64,000 nt of DNA from CAYXAA01 sp964462985 (GTDB lineage: Bacteria; Pseudomonadota; Alphaproteobacteria; Rhizobiales; Stappiaceae). Position 1 is the first letter of the stretch; the number at the start of each line of letters is the position of its first letter. The notes below the pieces were generated by a model. That model searched no databases, was not told the DNA's origin, and worked only from the letters and a program-made list of their open reading frames with translations. The position numbers were made by a program, and so were the translations under genes. Shown here piece after piece: positions 1-9,037 of this stretch. The stretch lies in contig CAYXAA010000010.1 in NCBI GenBank assembly GCA_964462985.1, positions 1-64,000 of the forward strand, given 5' to 3'.

Positions 1-1
1 G

Positions 2-790
2 TCAGTCGAATCGCGGGTCGGGCTCGATGTCGGCGGCGAACGGGCGCATGAACCAGTCGGAGACCGGTGCCGGCAGCAGCTGCGACAGCCGCACCCCCGT
101 GGCCAGCCAGAACGGGAAGGCGTAGACGGCGCGGCCGCGGGCGATCGCCCGGCGCATCCGCCGCGCCGCCTCTTCCGCCGGGATCTCGAACGGCCTGGCG
201 CCGCGGTGGCGGGCCGACATCGGCGAGGTGACGAAGCCGGGGCACAGGATGGTGACGCCGACGCCCGAGGGCGCGAGCCAGCCCCGCAGCGCATGGCCGT
301 AAGCGATCACGGCGGCCTTGGTGGCGCTGTAGGACGGCATGTCGGGCAGCGCCCGCATCCCGGCGAGGGAGGCGACCAGCACGATGCGGCCGCGGCCGCG
401 CGCGCGCATGCGCTCGACGAGGCCGGAGACGGTGTGGACCGTGCCCTTGTAGTTGATCTCGGCGAGGCGCTCGGCCTCCTCGTCGCTCTCGCGCGAGCGG
501 CCGGGCCCGAGGCCGCAGGTCACCCCGGCATTGGCAATGAGGCAGTCGACCGGGTGGGCGGCGTCGAAGGCGGCAAGCCAGTGATGCAGGGCGCGGCGGT
601 CGCGGACGTCGACCGCTCCCGTCACCACGGTGGCGCCCCGGGCGCGGCAGCGCTCGGCCAGCGCCTCGAGGCGTTCGCCATCGCGGGCGATGAGGCCGAG
701 CACGCGGCCCGGCGCGGCATAGGCCTGCGCGAGCGCGGTGCCGATGCCCCCGCTCGCCCCGGTGATCACGACGCAGTCCGGCTCGTGCAT
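2..790 (-). CDS. SDR-family NAD(P)-dependent oxidoreductase
   Basis: A short-chain dehydrogenase of 262 residues. It has the N-terminal cofactor loop TGASGGIG, the NAG motif (LIANAGVT), a catalytic Ser in LVASLAG and the YSATK catalytic Tyr/Lys pair. The ATG at 790 is preferred because AGGGAG sits 6 bases upstream; an in-frame ATG at 811 lacks a good ribosome site. It is the last gene of a minus-strand envelope polysaccharide series, 24 bases after the KpsC-like gene, so a role in sugar or lipid-anchor reduction is plausible but only inferred. The substrate cannot be read from the sequence. Confidence 0.85.
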   Translation of the reverse strand: MHEPDCVVITGASGGIGTALAQAYAAPGRVLGLIARDGERLEALAERCRARGATVVTGAVDVRDRRALHHWLAAFDAAHPVDCLIANAGVTCGLGPGRSRESDEEAERLAEINYKGTVHTVSGLVERMRARGRGRIVLVASLAGMRALPDMPSYSATKAAVIAYGHALRGWLAPSGVGVTILCPGFVTSPMSARHRGARPFEIPAEEAARRMRRAIARGRAVYAFPFWLATGVRLSQLLPAPVSDWFMRPFAADIEPDPRFD

Positions 791-814
791 TCGCGCTCCC
801 TGTCGCAGCATCCG

Positions 815-2563
815 TCAGATCCCGAGCCTGCGCCCGAGCCAGGACGCCTCGCGCAGCGCCCAGGCCCGCACCCGGTGCCATCGGCTCGCCCGGATCCGGC
901 CGAGGCGCTCGATCAGGACCTCCGGCGTGCAGGGCTTCAGCGTGACGGGATCGATCGTGCGAGCATAACGGACGAGGGCGACGTAGACGAGCGTGTCGAG
1001 ATCGAGCTGCCGGCGGCGCCGCGGGCACAGGGTCAGGTCGCGGGTCAGGCCCCAGCCGGCATAGAACGGCATGCCGTAGACGGTGACCGGCTTGCCGCGG
1101 ATCAGCGCCTCGAAGCCGGACAGGGACGAGAAGGTCTCGACCCGGTCGCAGCGGTCGATCAGCTCGAGAATGCCGGCGTCGGTGACGACGGCGTCGGCCA
1201 GGCCGGCAAGGTCGCGGTGCTCGACCCGGCCCTTGCGCAGCCGCTTCTGCACGTCCGGGTGCGGCTTGAACACGACGAAGGCGTCCGGGTTGCGGGCGCG
1301 GACGGCGCGCAGCAGCTCGAGATTGACGTTGTCGCAGGATGCGCTGTCGATGACGGCAGAAACCGACCGACGCACACCGGCATCGTCGGCGACCTGGCCG
1401 GGTACCAGCAGCACCTCGCGGTCGGTCGGCAGCGGCAGGGCACGAAGGGCGCCTCCGACGTTGTACTTGGTGATCCGGGCCGAGACGATCAGCCGGCGCA
1501 GCGCCGCGGCCCGCTCACGCTCCTCCTCACCGAGCTGCGCCGTTGCCAGCAGCCGCTCCATCCGGCTCGGCCGGGTGGCGTCGTAGTAGATGCCCTCGTC
1601 GTCGAAGGCGAGCGAGGCGCCGCGCATCATGCCCGCGCCGAGGCCGACCGAGCGGATGAACCCGTCCTCGATCCTGAGAAGCGGGACGCCGCGCGCCGTG
1701 GCGAAGGACTCCATCGCCGGACTGGTCCTGCCGGCCCAGGACAGCACCCGGCCGCCGGCGGCCGCGGCCCGGTCGATCGCCTCCTCCACCGTCGCGCAGA
1801 AGGTCACGGGCCGGCGGGGCGTGCCGAAGATCGCGTTGATCGAGGCCCGGTTCCAGGACTGCGCGCCGGCGCTGAAGCTCGGCTGCGCATTTTCCGCCGC
1901 ATGGTCGGCCGCTACCTCGAGGGCGCGCAGCGCCGCGGCGGCCGGCAGCATCCCGGACGGGCGATAGGGATCGGGGAACCTCAGCCCGTCGACGATCAGG
2001 GTGTCGAGCAGGGCGTCGGGGCTGATGACGGCGGCGCCGGTTGCCGAATCGGGCCCCTCGTCGGCCGCGGGGCCGGCCTCCCCCGTCGGCAGGGCTGCAA
2101 GGAGCGGCGAGAGCGCGGGCCTGCGGCCTTCCGGGTGCTGCAGCTCGGCTTGCAGCTCCGGGGCGAGCTTCAGGGCAAGGCGCTGGCGCAGCCGCCGTCC
2201 GGCCCCCGCCCCTGCCGCCTGCGCGGCTCGCTCCAGCAGGGCAAGGCGCAGCGCCCGCCCCGGGCTCGCCGAGCGGCGCAGCACGTCGGGCGAGATTTCC
2301 ATCAGCAGCATCGACGGCGGATCGACGAAGGCGGCGTCGACCGCGCCCGAAAACAGCCCCTCGCCTGCCAGGATCAGCGGGATACCCTGGGCGAGCGCTC
2401 GATCGCGCGCGCTCCGGTAGGCCTCGAGCGCAAACCCGGTCACCAGCGCGGCCGGCCGCAGCAGCGGCAGCGGCCTCGTCACCACCGGCGCGCCGAGCAG
2501 TCGCGACAGGACGGCCCGCCGCGGCGCGAGAGCGGGGTCGAGGAGAAGGCACGCGCGCTTCAC
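815..2563 (-). CDS. KpsC-like capsule Kdo transferase with one complete catalytic module
   Basis: A protein of 582 residues related to KpsC/LpsZ enzymes, which build the beta-Kdo linker of group 2 type capsules on a lipid anchor. The C-terminal ~380 residues carry the full module: RIEDGFIRSVGLG, YYDATRPS, LLVPGQVADDA, VVFKPHPDV and a GFEALIRGK...PFYAGWGLT segment. The first ~190 residues look like a shortened, degenerate domain, whereas classical KpsC has two full modules. The start is GTG at 2563, overlapping the stop of the upstream KpsS-like gene as GTGA, so the two are probably translationally coupled. Family assignment is confident; the exact linkage made is not known. Confidence 0.82.
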   Translation of the reverse strand: MKRACLLLDPALAPRRAVLSRLLGAPVVTRPLPLLRPAALVTGFALEAYRSARDRALAQGIPLILAGEGLFSGAVDAAFVDPPSMLLMEISPDVLRRSASPGRALRLALLERAAQAAGAGAGRRLRQRLALKLAPELQAELQHPEGRRPALSPLLAALPTGEAGPAADEGPDSATGAAVISPDALLDTLIVDGLRFPDPYRPSGMLPAAAALRALEVAADHAAENAQPSFSAGAQSWNRASINAIFGTPRRPVTFCATVEEAIDRAAAAGGRVLSWAGRTSPAMESFATARGVPLLRIEDGFIRSVGLGAGMMRGASLAFDDEGIYYDATRPSRMERLLATAQLGEEERERAAALRRLIVSARITKYNVGGALRALPLPTDREVLLVPGQVADDAGVRRSVSAVIDSASCDNVNLELLRAVRARNPDAFVVFKPHPDVQKRLRKGRVEHRDLAGLADAVVTDAGILELIDRCDRVETFSSLSGFEALIRGKPVTVYGMPFYAGWGLTRDLTLCPRRRRQLDLDTLVYVALVRYARTIDPVTLKPCTPEVLIERLGRIRASRWHRVRAWALREASWLGRRLGI

Positions 2564-3870
2564 AGCGGCACTCCCATGGCCCGGGCCCGCGCCCGCCGCG
2601 GCGGCGGCTCGACGACGCCATCCGGCTGGTTGAGGCTGTCGTCGAGAATGCGCCGCACCATGCCGTCGACGGCAATCTCCAGGCCGTCCCGGTTGTGGAT
2701 CGAGCCGCGGACCTGGAGGGTGAGCGCCACCGCACGGCAGAACGCTGCGACCAGGCCGGCATCGGGCGGAGTCGGCGCAGACCAGAAGCCGTCGAGATCG
2801 CCCTGGTGGGTCATGCCCTCCAGATCGAACAGCGCCGGTACCAAGGTCTTGACCGGACAGCCCAGCTGCAGGGCATCGAGGCCGGCGGTGGAGTTGACGG
2901 TGACGAGCCCGGCCGCCCTGCGGGCGAGCCGGCCGAGATTGCCGCCGTCGAGCAGGATTACCCGGTCGCGGACGCCATGACCTTCGGCGATGGCAGGCAC
3001 CTTCCTGTCCCAGCGCCAATAGCCGTTGTCGAGCGGATGCGTCTTGACCACCAGTCGGGCCTGCGGCGGGGCATGGCGGGCAAATGATCCGACGATCCTG
3101 TCCAGCGCCTCGGCCATGCCGGAAAACGGCGAATGGGCGACCAGCTGGTAGTCGCCCTCGATCTGCAGCGGCACGACGAAGAACGGCCCGGGCGCCGACG
3201 TCACCCGTGCCTCGATCGCCTCGGCCCGCCGCCGCCGCGCACCGGCGCCGGCGAGCCGGCCGAGCCAGCAGGCATAGTCGACGACAGGGTGCAGCGGCGT
3301 GTGGCGGCGGTAATGCGGATAGGCGAGTGAAAACAAGAGGTTCGTAAGGTGGTAGCTGACGTCCTGCCAGGCCTCCAGGGCGAAGGAGGCCGGGTAGCGC
3401 GGCGAAAGGTCGAGATCGGCGGCCCGGGCGGCAATCCGCCGGATCATTTCCGGTTCGGCCGGAAACCGGCTCAGCGTCGAGAAGCCACCGAGCTCGATCG
3501 TCATCCAGCCGGGGCGCAGGTAGCCGAGTTCGGTGGCGATCACCTGGATGCCGCGCCGCTCCGCCTCGTCCACCGCCTCGCGATGATAAAAGCGGCGGTC
3601 GCCGTGAACAACGAGGTCGGTCACCGCATGCCGATCGAGAAACCGCGCCACATAAGAGCGCCATCCGGCCGGCCGGCCGCGGTAGGATACGGTCCCCTCG
3701 CCGCACCAGTGCAGCCAGTCGCCGGCACAGAAATTAATCCTGTGCACGGTATGCCCCGCGGCCCTCAGCCGCTGTCCGATCCGGCGGTAAAGCGGCGACA
3801 GCGGCCCTTGCAGGAACAGGAAACAACGGCGGTTTGCCACCGGCGGCGATACCTCAGTCCTGCCAGGCAT
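2560..3870 (-). CDS. KpsS-like capsular polysaccharide biosynthesis protein (second copy)
   Basis: A protein of 436 residues of the KpsS/LipB family, which adds the first Kdo to the lipid anchor of capsules. Family landmarks are FLFLQGP near the N terminus, a central KTHPLDNG motif, LLDGGN, TVNSTAGLDAL and GMTHQGDLDGFW. The ATG at 3870 is chosen because it puts the conserved FLFLQGP about 18 residues from the start and overlaps the preceding KpsS-like stop by 17 bases. It is a clear paralogue of the next gene upstream (3854-5272), so this locus carries two tandem KpsS-type enzymes. It is co-transcribed with the KpsC-like gene. Confidence 0.83.
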   Translation of the reverse strand: MPGRTEVSPPVANRRCFLFLQGPLSPLYRRIGQRLRAAGHTVHRINFCAGDWLHWCGEGTVSYRGRPAGWRSYVARFLDRHAVTDLVVHGDRRFYHREAVDEAERRGIQVIATELGYLRPGWMTIELGGFSTLSRFPAEPEMIRRIAARAADLDLSPRYPASFALEAWQDVSYHLTNLLFSLAYPHYRRHTPLHPVVDYACWLGRLAGAGARRRRAEAIEARVTSAPGPFFVVPLQIEGDYQLVAHSPFSGMAEALDRIVGSFARHAPPQARLVVKTHPLDNGYWRWDRKVPAIAEGHGVRDRVILLDGGNLGRLARRAAGLVTVNSTAGLDALQLGCPVKTLVPALFDLEGMTHQGDLDGFWSAPTPPDAGLVAAFCRAVALTLQVRGSIHNRDGLEIAVDGMVRRILDDSLNQPDGVVEPPPRRARARAMGVPL

Positions 3871-5272
3871 AGCGCCAGCGTCCTGTCTGCACCTGGACGG
3901 CCATCTGCTCAGAGAATGTGACGGGCAATCCGAGGCTGCGTGCCCTTGCAACCCGCGGCGGCGGATCAACCAGGGCGTCGGGCAGATTTACAGTCTCGTT
4001 GATGATGCGCCGGGCCATCTCCCTGGCCGCCGCATCGCGGCCTTCGCGCGTGTAGAAGTTGCCCTTCACCTGGATCGCCGCCGCCATCAACTTCTCCAGC
4101 GCCAGCAGCAGGTCCTGGTCGGGCGGCTCGGCTTCGCGCCAGAACGTATCGAGGCTGCCCTGATGCGTCAGCCCCGGGATGTCATAGACGGCGACGCCGA
4201 GGATCTTTGTCGGGCAACCGACCCGGAGCGCGTGGAGGCCGGTGGTGCTGTTGACCATCAGCGCGCCCGAGGCGTTGCGCAGCAGCGTATCGAGGTTGCC
4301 GCCGTCGATGATGTAGACCCGCCGCTTCAGACCATAGTGCCGGGCGAGGTGCTTCAGGATCTTGCGCCAGGGCTCAATGCCATTGTCGAGCGGGTGGACC
4401 TTGAACACCAGACGCGACTCGGACGGTGCATGCTTTGCGAAGGATGCCATCACCATCTCGGCCGCCTCGGCCAGATGAGTAAACGGCGCGTTGTAGCGGA
4501 GCTGGTAGTCGCTCTGCAGCTGCAGCGGAAACACGAAATAGGGACAGCCGGCGTCGACGACGTCGTCGATCAGCATCTTCGCGTCCTTGTCGCGCCACCG
4601 CGACAGCAGCAGGCGGGGGATCATCGCGACGTATTCCGCGAGAGGGTGGTAGAATTTGTCCTGTGAAAAGAACGGGTAGAAGCCCCAGAAGAACACGTTG
4701 CTCAGATTGTAGCAGACCTCGAACACCGCCTCGCGCTCGAAGGTGAAGGGATAGAGGCGGCGGCGGTCGATCTCCGGAAGGTGCTTCGCCGCGGCGAGAA
4801 TGACGGTGGGGTCGTCCGGAAAACGCGACAGCGCCGACATGCCGTCGCGCTCGACCGTGATCCAGTCGGGACGCAGGTATCCGAATTCGTAGGCAATCGT
4901 GGTGACGCCGAGCCGGCGACCGACCTCGACCGCCGCGGCGTGGTAGGGAAACCGGTCCTGATAATAGACGATGTCGGTGACGCCATGGCGCTTGACGAAA
5001 TCTTCCAGATAGGCGGGCCAATCACGCAGGCGGCCGCGGTAGTTCACGGCCCGCCGGTCGTGCCAGTAAAGCCAATCCCCTGGTCCGAGATTGATCCGCA
5101 GGGCGCGGTGTCCGAGCGCCTCGATCTCTCTTGCGACGTCGCGCGGAAATCCCGATGGCGGACCCTGCAGGAAGAGTACGGTCTTTTGTCCCGCCGTCTG
5201 TCCCATTTCCCGCTCGTCCGCCGATTCTGACAAGCCCGCGTTGCGAAGCGAACCCTGCTCTGCCTTCGCCAT
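3854..5272 (-). CDS. KpsS-like capsular polysaccharide biosynthesis protein (first copy)
   Basis: A KpsS/LipB family protein of 472 residues. It has VLFLQGPPSGF near residue 32, YEFGYLRPDW, VFKVHPLDNG, IIDGGNLDTL, MVNSTTGLHAL and GLTHQGSLDTFW. Compared with its neighbour it has a ~30-residue N-terminal extension; an internal ATG at 5206 is a possible alternative start. It resembles the downstream copy along its length, which suggests duplication. It lies 160 bases downstream of the outer-membrane export lipoprotein. The inner-membrane ABC exporter genes (KpsM/KpsT) and KpsE are not in this window. Confidence 0.82.
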   Translation of the reverse strand: MAKAEQGSLRNAGLSESADEREMGQTAGQKTVLFLQGPPSGFPRDVAREIEALGHRALRINLGPGDWLYWHDRRAVNYRGRLRDWPAYLEDFVKRHGVTDIVYYQDRFPYHAAAVEVGRRLGVTTIAYEFGYLRPDWITVERDGMSALSRFPDDPTVILAAAKHLPEIDRRRLYPFTFEREAVFEVCYNLSNVFFWGFYPFFSQDKFYHPLAEYVAMIPRLLLSRWRDKDAKMLIDDVVDAGCPYFVFPLQLQSDYQLRYNAPFTHLAEAAEMVMASFAKHAPSESRLVFKVHPLDNGIEPWRKILKHLARHYGLKRRVYIIDGGNLDTLLRNASGALMVNSTTGLHALRVGCPTKILGVAVYDIPGLTHQGSLDTFWREAEPPDQDLLLALEKLMAAAIQVKGNFYTREGRDAAAREMARRIINETVNLPDALVDPPPRVARARSLGLPVTFSEQMAVQVQTGRWRYAWQD

Positions 5273-5371
5273 GGCGCCCTGCGGGTGGCGGTCGGTTCAA
5301 CCGCTTGAAACGCACGCCACCTCGAAGTCACCCGCTTAATGCACGGGCCGGACTATCCCGGCAAGGAGATT

Positions 5372-5395
5372 CCGGTCCGGAGTGCACCGGACCGG
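5372..5395. other. Perfect 9-bp inverted repeat (stem-loop)
   Basis: CCGGTCCGG, a 6-base loop, then CCGGACCGG. It lies between the export lipoprotein and the tandem kpsS-like genes. No T-run follows on either strand, so it is an RNA stem or attenuator candidate rather than a classical intrinsic terminator. Confidence 0.4.
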
Positions 5396-5434
5396 GCGGC
5401 ATCGTCCCCAGGCGCCGCGCCGAAGCAGGGACGA

Positions 5435-6568
5435 TCAATCCGTCAGCACGTCGATCGTCCGGGCACTGGTCAGTAACGGCGAGATGATCTGCAGGAACTT
5501 GCCGAATTCGGCTGTCGGATGGTTGGCCACGTAGATCACGTCCTTGTCGCGCATCTCCAGCGAGCGCGCGGTGAAGAAGGCCTCGGGCTCGCGGAAGTTC
5601 AGCCTGTAGACGACGGGAAACTGGCCAGCGGGAATCTTGGCCGCCATCTCGGGCCGCAGACGGCGGACCAGCTCGGCCGATTCGTACCGGAACAGGAACA
5701 CGCCGCCGGCATCGGCGCGCGTGTCCTTGAGCCCGCCGACCTGGGCGAGCGCCTCGGCCAGCGTCACGTCCTTGGTCTTGAAGGGAACGAGCTGCGTGGT
5801 GGTCACCGCACCAAATGCCGAGAACGTCCGCGGCTTGTGCGAAAGCAGGATGTTGTCGCCCGACGCAAGCTTGATGTTGTTCTCCGGATACTCGATCAGA
5901 TCCTCGAGCCGCGCGGTGCCGGCGCGGTTGCCGCGCTTGACGGTCACGACGGTCTCGTAGGTCGCCTCGCGGGCTCCGCCGGCCCGCGCCACCATCTCGA
6001 GCAGCCTGGAGCCGCGGACTGACAGCGGATACTGACCGGGTTTCATCACATCGCCGACGACAACGACGCTGTTGCTCTCGTTGCCCTCGACCATCACCAG
6101 GACCTGAGGCTCGATCGCCTTGCCCTTGAGGTTCTCCTCGATCGTGCGGCGCAAGCCTTCCACGGACAGACCGTCAGCATGGATCCGGCCTGCATAGGGG
6201 ATGAAGATCGAACCGCTTTCGTCGACCACGGCCGGCACGGTCACGTTCTTGCCTTCCGGTGTCGAGAACAGGCCTTCCGGCGCGGCTTCCCAGATGGTGA
6301 TCATCAGCCGGTCGCCGATGCCGACGGTCGATCCGCGTCCGTTGCCAGGGACATTCTTGAAGATGGTGCCAAAGGAAATCGGGCGATAGGCGCTGATCAG
6401 GTCAAGAGCCGTGCGGTCCAGCGGCACGACGACATAGTCCGAGCGCACCGCGCTGCTCTCGATCTCCTCAGAGGTGATGTCGATGGTAGCAGGCCCCTGG
6501 CTGGGCAACGCGGCACAACTCGCGACGAACAGCCCCGCCCCAATCAAACTCAAGAACCGCTCTAACAC
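5435..6568 (-). CDS. Polysaccharide export outer-membrane lipoprotein (Wza/KpsD/CtrA type)
   Basis: A protein of about 377 residues with a lipoprotein signal (LFVASC, Cys18 from the chosen start). A Poly_export domain follows (IGIGDRLMITIWE-like, then a pro-rich PAVVDESGSIFIPYAGRI segment), then SLBB-like repeats (VVVVGDVMKPGQYPL; SAFGAVTTTQLVPF). Such proteins form the outer-membrane channel for capsule or exopolysaccharide. I prefer the GTG at 6568: it gives a compact signal peptide, and a promoter-like pair at 6604-6631 would place transcription start just past the alternative ATG at 6601. It heads the minus-strand capsule series, consistent with export of the polymer primed by the KpsC/S-like enzymes. 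Confidence 0.85.
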   Translation of the reverse strand: MLERFLSLIGAGLFVASCAALPSQGPATIDITSEEIESSAVRSDYVVVPLDRTALDLISAYRPISFGTIFKNVPGNGRGSTVGIGDRLMITIWEAAPEGLFSTPEGKNVTVPAVVDESGSIFIPYAGRIHADGLSVEGLRRTIEENLKGKAIEPQVLVMVEGNESNSVVVVGDVMKPGQYPLSVRGSRLLEMVARAGGAREATYETVVTVKRGNRAGTARLEDLIEYPENNIKLASGDNILLSHKPRTFSAFGAVTTTQLVPFKTKDVTLAEALAQVGGLKDTRADAGGVFLFRYESAELVRRLRPEMAAKIPAGQFPVVYRLNFREPEAFFTARSLEMRDKDVIYVANHPTAEFGKFLQIISPLLTSARTIDVLTD

Positions 6569-6601
6569 ACGACCACCGCCCGCGTTTGCTCCCCGGCGCA
6601 T

Positions 6602-7069
6602 CTGTTATCATCACCGCCTGGGTATGTCCAAAGTCGTCACCGCGCCCCCACGGCCTTCGTGTCCGGCTGTGACAGGATCGCAACACAGATTCGGCGACAA
6701 TCATTAATCTTTTGAAAAAGCAACGAAAAAGGCAAAAGCGAGTCTATGATGCGATCAAGGCCGGTCGAAGGCGTGTCGAGGTGCGGGACGATTCATCTTC
6801 CGGTTGCCGCCGAACTGCGGGACAAATGATCCCGCAGGTTTTCCAGGTACGGCATCCGGCGCTGTTCGCAACCGACGGGCATCGTGCCCACGCCGCTGCA
6901 GGTTGAGCAGGATATTAACCGAAGCCGGTCCATGCTTTCGCGCGGTTCGCCGGCGCGTTCATCCGGAATCGGACGGATCTCGCGTGAGGTACAGGTCGAA
7001 CCGCAGGGCAAACCATGGCATAACGGAGCAACCGTCCGTTGTGTCGGCAGTTGCGTAAGTGAGTAATCG
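6602..7069. other. Divergent intergenic region between capsule export gene and tamA
   Basis: 468 bases without a convincing gene. It contains an A-rich stretch (about 6700-6740) unusual for this GC-rich DNA, consistent with promoter or regulatory DNA for the two divergent units. Short open frames here lack ribosome sites and recognisable protein features. Confidence 0.5.
6604..6631 (-). promoter_or_regulatory. Possible sigma70-type promoter of the export lipoprotein gene
   Basis: On the minus strand TTGGAC and GATAAC are separated by 16 bases. Predicted transcription would start near 6597, which favours the GTG start at 6568. This is a motif match only. Confidence 0.3.
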
Positions 7070-9022
7070 ATGCCCGCCACCCACACCGGCAAGGAGAGCC
7101 GCCGTGCACCGCCTGCATCGGCGTGGCGCATGGCGATCGGCTTGGGCGCGCTCCTCCTGGTCGCAGCGGCGGGATCGCAACCGACCAACGCTTTCGAGCT
7201 GTTCGGAATCCGTTTCTTCGGCAGCGATGAGGAAGACACCAACACGGTGGTGCCGGACGCCCTGCCCTACCGGCCGACCCTGACGGTCGCCGGCGACGAC
7301 CAGGATCTCAAGGACGCGCTGACGGAAACATCGCAGCTGATGTCTGACGTTGATTCGCCTCCGTCCGGCGAGGCCGGCCTGATCGCCCGGGCCGTGTCCG
7401 ACTTCGAGCGCCTCGTCGGGCGCCTCTTCATCGACGGACGCTATGGCGGCACGGTCGACATCACCCTCGCCGGCGTGCCGCTGCAGCAGGCACTGACCGT
7501 CGGCAACCTGCCCGACCAGCGGCCAATGCCGGTTGCAATCCACGTGGACCCCGGCCCGCTGTTTCATTTCGACCAGATCGAGATCGACCTTGGAGTTCCC
7601 ACTGGAGACGAAACCGCGCTTTCCAATGATCCGGCAGGGTTCGGGTTGAGCCGGGGGGCGGTGGCCAGCTCGCGCAGGATCATTGCCGCCGAACAGCAGA
7701 TCGTCGCGGCCCTGCACGCCAGGGGCTATCCGCTCGCGCGGATCGCCAGCCGCGAGATCGTCGCCGATCATGCCACGAACACCCTTGATGTTACTCTGGT
7801 GGCGGACCCTGGCGGACGGGCGACGTTCGGTCGCGTCACCGTCTCGGGTACCGAGCGAACCGACCCGGCGTTCGTCGAACGCCAGGCGATGATTCCGGAG
7901 GGGGACCAATACGATCCCAAGGCGATCGAGCGTGCCGAAAAACGGCTGAACGACCTTGGGATCTTCTCCAGCGTGCGCCTCGTGCGGGCCGAGACGCTTC
8001 AGCCGGACGGCAGCCTGCCGATCACGATCGAGGTCTCCGAGCGCAAGCGCAACGTCATCGGTCTTGGCGCCAACTGGTCGAGCACGGAAGGGTTCGGCGT
8101 CGAGGGCTATTGGCGGCGGCGCAACCTGTTCGGCCGCGGCGAACTCCTCAGCATCGAAGGCTCGGTCGGCCGGATCGGCACAGAGGCTCTCGACCGGATG
8201 GACTATTCGGCGCGGATCGCCTTCGAGAAGCCGGGCGTGTTCGGTCCCTTGACATCCTTCACGACCAGCCTCGGCGCTAAGCAGGAAAGCCCGGACGCCT
8301 ATCTGAGCCGCAATGTCACCGCTGATGCCTATCTCGTCCGGGAGTTCGACGAGACGCTGACCGGAAGGGCCGGCGTCGAACTCTACTATGCCGACGAAGA
8401 GGACGTTTTCGGCGAAGAGACCTATTTCCTTGCCGGCATTCCGGCGGATCTCGTGTTCGACAACCGCGACGATCCGCTGAACCCGACCAAGGGGATCCGC
8501 GCATCGCTGTTCGCCGAGCCCGCCTACGACATGCTGGGCGAAAACGCGATGCTGTTCACCAAGGCGGAGTTCTCCACCTATGCTGCGCTCGACGACGCCC
8601 GCCGCTTCGTCCTCGCCGGCCGGGTGGCGGTCGGCAGCATCGTCGGACCGTCCATCCCCGAGATTCCGGCCGCGCGCCGGTTCTTCGCCGGCGGCGGCGG
8701 GTCGATCAGGGGCTACGCCTATCGCAACGTCGGCCCGCGCCTCAACGGCGAGGTGACGGGCGGCCGGAGCCTGTTTGAAGCCTCCGCCGAGATGCGGGTC
8801 AAGATCACCGACACCATCGGCGTCGTCGGCTTCGTCGATGCCGGCAATGCCTTTGCCGCAATGTATCCGGATTTCTCTGAAAGTCTGAAAATCGGCGTTG
8901 GTGCGGGCGTCCGCTATTACACGCCTGTCGGGCCGCTCAGGCTGGATGTCGCCGTGCCACTCGATCCGGAACGGGACGACCCGGATTTCGCCGTCTACGT
9001 CGGCCTGAGCCAAGCCTTCTGA
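7070..9022 (+). CDS. tamA: TamA-type outer-membrane assembly protein (BamA/Omp85 family)
   Basis: A protein of 650 residues with a signal peptide (hydrophobic core about residues 21-34). POTRA-like domains follow to about residue 320 (for example VTVSGTERTDPAFV and SVRLVRAETL). The C-terminal half is a 16-strand barrel-type region with GGGGSIRGYAYRNVGP, the conserved Omp85 RGY signature. It ends in Phe (LSQAF), as outer-membrane barrels do. Together with TamB it forms the translocation and assembly module for outer-membrane proteins, and probably for lipid transport. The tamB gene follows after 15 bases, so the pair is an operon. Confidence 0.92.
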   Translation: MPATHTGKESRRAPPASAWRMAIGLGALLLVAAAGSQPTNAFELFGIRFFGSDEEDTNTVVPDALPYRPTLTVAGDDQDLKDALTETSQLMSDVDSPPSGEAGLIARAVSDFERLVGRLFIDGRYGGTVDITLAGVPLQQALTVGNLPDQRPMPVAIHVDPGPLFHFDQIEIDLGVPTGDETALSNDPAGFGLSRGAVASSRRIIAAEQQIVAALHARGYPLARIASREIVADHATNTLDVTLVADPGGRATFGRVTVSGTERTDPAFVERQAMIPEGDQYDPKAIERAEKRLNDLGIFSSVRLVRAETLQPDGSLPITIEVSERKRNVIGLGANWSSTEGFGVEGYWRRRNLFGRGELLSIEGSVGRIGTEALDRMDYSARIAFEKPGVFGPLTSFTTSLGAKQESPDAYLSRNVTADAYLVREFDETLTGRAGVELYYADEEDVFGEETYFLAGIPADLVFDNRDDPLNPTKGIRASLFAEPAYDMLGENAMLFTKAEFSTYAALDDARRFVLAGRVAVGSIVGPSIPEIPAARRFFAGGGGSIRGYAYRNVGPRLNGEVTGGRSLFEASAEMRVKITDTIGVVGFVDAGNAFAAMYPDFSESLKIGVGAGVRYYTPVGPLRLDVAVPLDPERDDPDFAVYVGLSQAF

Positions 9023-9037
9023 TCTGCGGAACCGGTC

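Noticed and set aside
206..2980. A 924-codon open frame on the plus strand opposite the capsule genes
   Set aside because: It is a GC-driven shadow with Arg/Gly/Ala/Pro-rich composition and no domain. The minus-strand genes there have clear KpsC/KpsS motifs.
6712..6906. A short plus-strand gene before tamA
   Set aside because: It has no good ribosome site, a basic low-quality N terminus and no family resemblance; the stretch is more likely promoter DNA.
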